Positions 59,927 through 64,000 of a DNA stretch of 64,000 nucleotides are shown here, in pieces (position 1 is the first letter of the stretch; each line of letters opens with the position of its first letter). The DNA comes from Alphaproteobacteria bacterium (lineage in GTDB: Bacteria > Pseudomonadota > Alphaproteobacteria > CACIAM-22H2): the NCBI GenBank assembly GCA_017308135.1, contig JAFKFM010000006.1, forward strand, positions 313,724 to 377,723, given 5' to 3'. The notes under the pieces are model-generated. The model had not been told where the DNA came from and made no database searches. It saw only the letters and a program-made list of their open reading frames with translations. Both the position numbers and the translations under genes were made by a program.

Positions 59927-62186
59927 TTGCGCGCGCAAGCTCCTGCGCGGATCGATGCTTTGTTTGGCGTTATCGAGCTGCGCCGCGCCGCCGATCCCGA
60001 TCGATCTCGAACTCGATGTCGATGCGCGCGCCATAAAGCGCGAAGCCGGCTGGCTGTTGGGCGTCCCCTACGACGCGTTCGTGACGGCGCGCGACGAATC
60101 GCCGGCGGCGGTACGGTCCGACATTGTCACGACCTTGCGCGACCCACTGACGGCGATCGCGCGGCCGCGCGCGCTGGCGCAAACCACGCTCGAATCGCAC
60201 GGGCTTTCGGTCGTTTTTTGGTCGGGATTCGCGACGATGCGGTCGGATGCCGACCCGGCACGCTGCACGACGGCCGCGATCGTCGCCGCGATTGAAGCCT
60301 GGCTCGACATTGCCATCCCGCTGGCATCGACCTTCGGCGCGCGGCTGCCGTCCGACTTCGTCCGGGTCGCGGGCGACTACTTGGCCCGTGACGTGGAAGC
60401 CGACGCGCTGTTCGACGCGGCCCGCGACACGCCAGCACCATCGACAGCGGAGATCCGGCGATTGGGCGAAGCCGACGCGACATTGGCGCGACACTTCCGG
60501 GCGGTCCGCGACTGCGACTTTTCGGCCGAATTCGCCCGACCGCGAAGCATCGTCACACGCCAAGGGACGATATTGCTCGGGTCTTTCGGCAACGACATCC
60601 ACGTGCCCGAGGACGACATAAGCTTCGTCTTCGACCCGGCGGGCGACGATCGATATCAGCTGACGTCGGTGTTGCCGGGGCGCGTGCGTGGGATCGCCGA
60701 TTTGGCCGGCAACGACCGATACGACGAGCGCGGCGCAACGGTTGGCGGCGTTTCGCTGATGCTCGATTTCGGCGGCGACGATCGATACGACGCGACCGCC
60801 GGCGGCCAAGCCGCGGCGATTTTCGGTCGGGCGATGTTGTTCGATTCGGGAGGTAACAATCGATTCGCCGCCGGGTTCTTCGGCCAGGCCGCCGCATTCG
60901 CCGGCGCCGCGTTCCTGGTCGGCGGTTTGGGCGACGACGCCTATGCGGCCGGCGATTTCGCACAAGCCGCCGCGACGGCCGGCGGCATCGCGGCGCTGAT
61001 CGAGTTGGGCGGAAATGATCGCTACACCGCCGGCGGCGTCGCCGACGCCTATGGGCGCGGCGGCGGAATCAGCATGGCGCAAGGGGCCGGCTTCGGCATA
61101 AGGGGCCGGGCCGGCGGCGGATTGGCGATCCTCAACGATTTGGCCGGCGACGACATCTACGTCGCCGAGCAGTTCGCCCAAGGGATGGGCTACGCGCTCG
61201 GCTTTGGCGTTTTGATCGACGAATCGGGCGCCGACGCCTACACCGCTGCGCGCTACGCGCAAGGTGCGGGGATCCACGGCGGAATCGGGCTGCTGGTCGA
61301 TCGCGCGGGAAATGACACGTATCGGGTGGAGACCGCCGTCGCGCAGGGCGTGGCGATCGACAACGGTATCGGTGTGTTGGCCGATCTTGGCGGTGTCGAC
61401 GAATTCGGCGCCGATCAACTGGCACAGGCCGGGACCAATGGCGGCGGGATCGCGGCGCTGATCGTCAAAGGCGCTGCCAGCTACAATCTGCGCACGTCCT
61501 ATGCCGGCGGCAATTGGGGCGGATTGGCTCCCACCGCGTCGTTTCCCGGCTTCGCCTACGCCGATCTTGGGCCGGACGCGAAATTTGCGCGACCGCGCCC
61601 GAACAACGATCTCGACCTTGGCGAAGCGTTGACGCGCGCCAGGCCGGCACCGCAACTCGATTGTCCAACCGGCGTTGCGGATACCGGTGCTGCGTTGCGC
61701 GCGCGCGATTTCGCGATCGCGGCGCCGCTCGGGGGATCGGGCGCTTCCGAACGCGCGCGCTATCGCGCCATCGCGACGGCGCTCGTCGCCGATCCGGCGG
61801 CGTTGGCGCGGTTTTTGACGCCGCGCGACACCGCCGCGGCGATCGGCTTGCGCGAAGCGATCCGATGCCATCTGCGCGCGGACGCCGACGGCGCCCTGGC
61901 GAACGCCACGCGCAAGTTCTTCGAATATCTGTTGGCGAGCGGTCATCCCGCCGCGCCGATTTTCGCGAGCGTCTACGAAACGGCCGCGGCGGGGACCGTC
62001 GCGTCCGCCGTGACCGCGACCTTGGCGGATTCGCCGTCGTGCGGTCTGCGTATCCTGGCGGTGCGCCGGGGCGCCGCGGCAAAAGCCGCCGATCCGTGTT
62101 GGCGCGCGCAGTTCGTTTTCCATTTGCGCGCGGGCCTTCCGGCGCGGAGCTTTGCGCCATTGACGGACCGTCCGCCCGCAAGATAG
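59919..62186 (+). CDS. Predicted lipoprotein with ten D-x-G-x-D-x-Y repeats
   Basis: About 755 residues starting at GTG 59919, which gives a lipoprotein signal M-F-D-C-A-R-K-L-L-R-G-S then L-A-L-S-S-C (C21); the long open frame to 59847 would put the cysteine too far in. From residue 239 to about 500 ten copies of a 22-28 residue unit (one of 45) with D-L-A-G-N-D-R-Y-like openings follow each other, for example D-F-G-G-D-D-R-Y and D-L-A-G-D-D-I-Y. They resemble the calcium-binding glycine/aspartate turns of RTX proteins but are not the nonapeptide. I do not recognise a known family. It overlaps the Wzy-type gene by 8 bp. Confidence 0.72.
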   Translation: MFDCARKLLRGSMLCLALSSCAAPPIPIDLELDVDARAIKREAGWLLGVPYDAFVTARDESPAAVRSDIVTTLRDPLTAIARPRALAQTTLESHGLSVVFWSGFATMRSDADPARCTTAAIVAAIEAWLDIAIPLASTFGARLPSDFVRVAGDYLARDVEADALFDAARDTPAPSTAEIRRLGEADATLARHFRAVRDCDFSAEFARPRSIVTRQGTILLGSFGNDIHVPEDDISFVFDPAGDDRYQLTSVLPGRVRGIADLAGNDRYDERGATVGGVSLMLDFGGDDRYDATAGGQAAAIFGRAMLFDSGGNNRFAAGFFGQAAAFAGAAFLVGGLGDDAYAAGDFAQAAATAGGIAALIELGGNDRYTAGGVADAYGRGGGISMAQGAGFGIRGRAGGGLAILNDLAGDDIYVAEQFAQGMGYALGFGVLIDESGADAYTAARYAQGAGIHGGIGLLVDRAGNDTYRVETAVAQGVAIDNGIGVLADLGGVDEFGADQLAQAGTNGGGIAALIVKGAASYNLRTSYAGGNWGGLAPTASFPGFAYADLGPDAKFARPRPNNDLDLGEALTRARPAPQLDCPTGVADTGAALRARDFAIAAPLGGSGASERARYRAIATALVADPAALARFLTPRDTAAAIGLREAIRCHLRADADGALANATRKFFEYLLASGHPAAPIFASVYETAAAGTVASAVTATLADSPSCGLRILAVRRGAAAKAADPCWRAQFVFHLRAGLPARSFAPLTDRPPAR

Positions 62187-62235
62187 AGGACAAAGTGATC
62201 CGCATCGTGAATCGTATGCGTCGGCGTGCAATCCA

Positions 62236-62808
62236 ATGATCAGATTCTCGATCTCTGACGCGATTCTCGTTCTCGGCGTGCTGGTGCTCGGCGGTCTTGG
62301 TTTCGCTTGGTCCTACGCAAGCGACGGCATCTACACCGACGAGCTTCGCGCGATCGCCGTGCGCGAGACGAGCCGTCCCGCGATCGATCGCGCCGTGTTC
62401 GGCGCGTGGCGCGTGACATGCGAAGCGGAGGTGTGCCGCGCGGAAACCGCCGTGGAAGAGCCGAGCGGCGCGGCGACGATGATCGTCCAGGTCGCCGTCA
62501 ACGGCGAGCGGCGCGGCGTGTTGATTTCGATCGCGGTGCCGATCGGCATCGACATCGCGCCGGGCGTGCTGCTGCGCACGTCGACCGCCGTCGAGGCGGC
62601 GGCGGCGATCCTCGAATGCGCGCCGGCCGGATGCGTCGCGCGCTTCTTCCCCGAAACCTTTCTGATGACGGCTTTGCGCCAGTCCGACGCGCTGACGATC
62701 CGCTATCGCCGCGCTTCCGGCGGGCTCGGGCTCGATCCGGTGCCCGACGCGCTGGTCAGTCTCCACGTTCCCATGGCCGGTTTCGTCCAAGCGATCGCGG
62801 CGCTGTGA
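62236..62808 (+). CDS. IalB-like exported protein
   Basis: A 190-residue protein. The first 27 residues are a hydrophobic segment (A-I-L-V-L-G-V-L-V-L-G-G-L), perhaps an uncleaved anchor. The remainder matches the IalB domain: W-R-V-T-C-E, P-I-G-I-D-I-A-P-G-V and C-A-P-A-G-C, with the paired cysteine seen in the member at 51300. ATG 62236; the stop TGA overlaps the next ATG (TGATG at 62806-62810), so it is coupled to the second Wzy-type gene. Confidence 0.77.
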   Translation: MIRFSISDAILVLGVLVLGGLGFAWSYASDGIYTDELRAIAVRETSRPAIDRAVFGAWRVTCEAEVCRAETAVEEPSGAATMIVQVAVNGERRGVLISIAVPIGIDIAPGVLLRTSTAVEAAAAILECAPAGCVARFFPETFLMTALRQSDALTIRYRRASGGLGLDPVPDALVSLHVPMAGFVQAIAAL

Positions 62809-64000
62809 TGAAGGCGCGCCCGGCCGTCGATGTCGCGTTGGCACTGGCGGCGTTCGTCGCGGTCGGCGGGCACACGCATCAAACTTTCGATCTCAACGTC
62901 GTCCAATGGAGCGGCGCGGCATTGCTTCTGATCGCCGCGCTCGCCGCATCGAGCCGATCGAGGGGCGCGGGGATCTCGCGCGCGGATTTACCTCTCTGGA
63001 TGTTAATCGGATACGCGGCGATTTCCCTCTTCTGGTCGCCGGTGCCGCACGTCGGCGCGGCCTTCGTGGTCAAGGCCGCTTTCGTCGGCGGCTTGATTTG
63101 GAGTTTGCGCCTGGTCTTCGAAGCGGGCCGGGAAACCCCGATCTTGATCGGCATCGCCGGCGCTGTGTTGCAGACGTTGCTGCTGAACTATTTTCCGCCG
63201 ACGGCGATCACGATCGGCGGATTTGGCAATCCCAATTTCGTCGTCGAGATGATGGCGATGGTGCTACCGTGGATCGCGGGTTTTGCCTTGCGTCGCGGTC
63301 GAAGCGTGGGCGGGTTCGCGCTGTGGGGATTGTTTTGCATCGCGCTGTGGTTCGCGATCGTCGACACGCCGAGCAAAGTGCCGATCCTGGTACTCGGTGG
63401 GTTGGGCGTTCTAGCGGTCCCGTTCGCGTTGTTGCGCTTGGGCAAGGTCGGAGTCGCCGTTGGCATCGCGGCGTTGACGGCGGTCGCGTGGGCGGCGTCG
63501 TTGCGCGGTTTGGCGTCGTTCACGCGCTCGCTGGGCGAACGCGGCGAGATCTTCCTCAACACCTTGGCGATCGCGCGCGACACCTTTCCGTGGGGCGGCG
63601 GCGCGGGATCGTTCGGCGCGCTTTATCCGCTCTATCAGGAACGCCACCTCGCCAATCTGCCCGAACATTATTTAATTCTACGCCGCGTCCTGATCGGCGC
63701 TGCGCACAACGATTTTTTGCAGGCGGTGGTCGACTATGGCGCGCCGGCGATCGTCGCGCTTTTCGCGGCCGCCGCATTGGCGGCTGCGGCGTTCGTCGCG
63801 AAGCGGTCGGCATGGCGTGGGCCGGCGTTGGTGTCACTCGCGGCCGGGGCTCTGGCGAGCCTCGTCGGTTTTCCGTTTCAGAATCCCGCGACCCTCGTTC
63901 TCGCCGCCCTCGCCGTCGCAGGATTGACCGCGCGGACCGAGCCGAACGCGTGCGTCGCCGCAGGACCTGGATTCGCGGTCGCGCGGTGGGTGGCGGGCTG
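62808..64000 (+). CDS. Second O-antigen ligase/polymerase-like protein (runs off window)
   Basis: Starts at ATG 62808 (M-K-A-R-P-A-V-D-V-A-L-A) and is open to the window end, at least 397 residues. Many hydrophobic helices, then G-A-L-Y-P-L-Y-Q-E-R-H-L-A-N-L-P and a later G-A-A-H-N-D-F-L-Q, the same motif set as the Wzy-type protein at 58133 (L-Y-P-L-Y-Q-E-R-H-L-x-N-L-P shared). Likely a paralogue of it; whether it has the C-terminal helical tail cannot be seen. Coupled to the IalB-like gene. Confidence 0.8.
   Translation, partial: MKARPAVDVALALAAFVAVGGHTHQTFDLNVVQWSGAALLLIAALAASSRSRGAGISRADLPLWMLIGYAAISLFWSPVPHVGAAFVVKAAFVGGLIWSLRLVFEAGRETPILIGIAGAVLQTLLLNYFPPTAITIGGFGNPNFVVEMMAMVLPWIAGFALRRGRSVGGFALWGLFCIALWFAIVDTPSKVPILVLGGLGVLAVPFALLRLGKVGVAVGIAALTAVAWAASLRGLASFTRSLGERGEIFLNTLAIARDTFPWGGGAGSFGALYPLYQERHLANLPEHYLILRRVLIGAAHNDFLQAVVDYGAPAIVALFAAAALAAAAFVAKRSAWRGPALVSLAAGALASLVGFPFQNPATLVLAALAVAGLTARTEPNACVAAGPGFAVARWVAG

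Noticed and set aside
1-64000. CRISPR array, rRNA or prophage structural genes
   Set aside because: No regularly spaced direct repeats, no rRNA sequence and no capsid or tail genes are visible in the window.

Overview
The window looks like chromosome from a high-GC alphaproteobacterium, probably Rhodospirillales-like. This is inferred from strong G/C wobble use, a 1,604-residue NAD-glutamate dehydrogenase, two IalB-family proteins and an EPS-type wHTH regulator beside a NusG paralogue. No rRNA or species marker is present, so the placement is tentative.

Layout. (1) 1-34439 is almost entirely surface-glycan genes. The left edge is a pseudaminic-acid type module: start of a PseI-like synthase, PIG-L deacetylase, formyltransferase and a PseG-PseH-like fusion. 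Next come a GT9 transferase, a methyltransferase, and a minus-strand operon (11880 to 5569) with a radical SAM protein, glycosyltransferases, an unknown helical protein, a nitroreductase-like protein and a methyltransferase. A second minus operon (18912 to 12193) starts with the regulator and the NusG-like factor. It runs through an intact DegT aminotransferase flanked by broken wlbA-like and wecB-like genes, then sugar-transfer and methylation genes. asnB, two GT4 enzymes, Rossmann proteins, a GT2, an FkbM methyltransferase, a CBS-DegT fusion, an O-antigen ligase/polymerase, purH and an Sxt-like carbamoylation module (SGNH, carbamoyltransferase, 50-aa DUF5989, SxtJ) follow. (2) About 34538-40127 is a lower-GC integrative island placed at the 3' end of a methyltransferase gene. 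It carries an XRE regulator, a DCL/DUF3223 protein with an HNH-like tail, a Lon-like AAA+ ATPase, a tyrosine recombinase and decayed transposase and recombinase fragments. (3) 40110-51265 is mostly housekeeping: MFS permease, NAD-GDH, FkbM methyltransferase, tRNA-Gly(GCC), thioredoxin-TPR protein, LON-domain protein, Trm112-like, DUF971 and GNAT. (4) 51300-64000 holds cell-envelope genes: an IalB protein, a TPR/GT9-like transferase, a Ser/Thr-rich autotransporter, a lipoprotein hydrolase, two Wzy/WaaL-type membrane proteins sharing a motif, a lipoprotein with ten aspartate/glycine-rich repeats and a second IalB-like protein.

Control. A dyad GTTCA-N5-TGAAC occurs in three divergent or upstream promoter regions (3006, 12000, and a tandem pair at 18976/19000). 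At two of them it sits between a TTGACG -35 and the -10. One pair lies in the promoter of the wHTH regulator gene itself, so these operons probably form one regulon.

Most likely undescribed elements: the glycan regulon and its operator, the XRE/DCL-HNH/AAA+ cargo of the island, and the repeat-lipoprotein/double-Wzy cluster at the right end.
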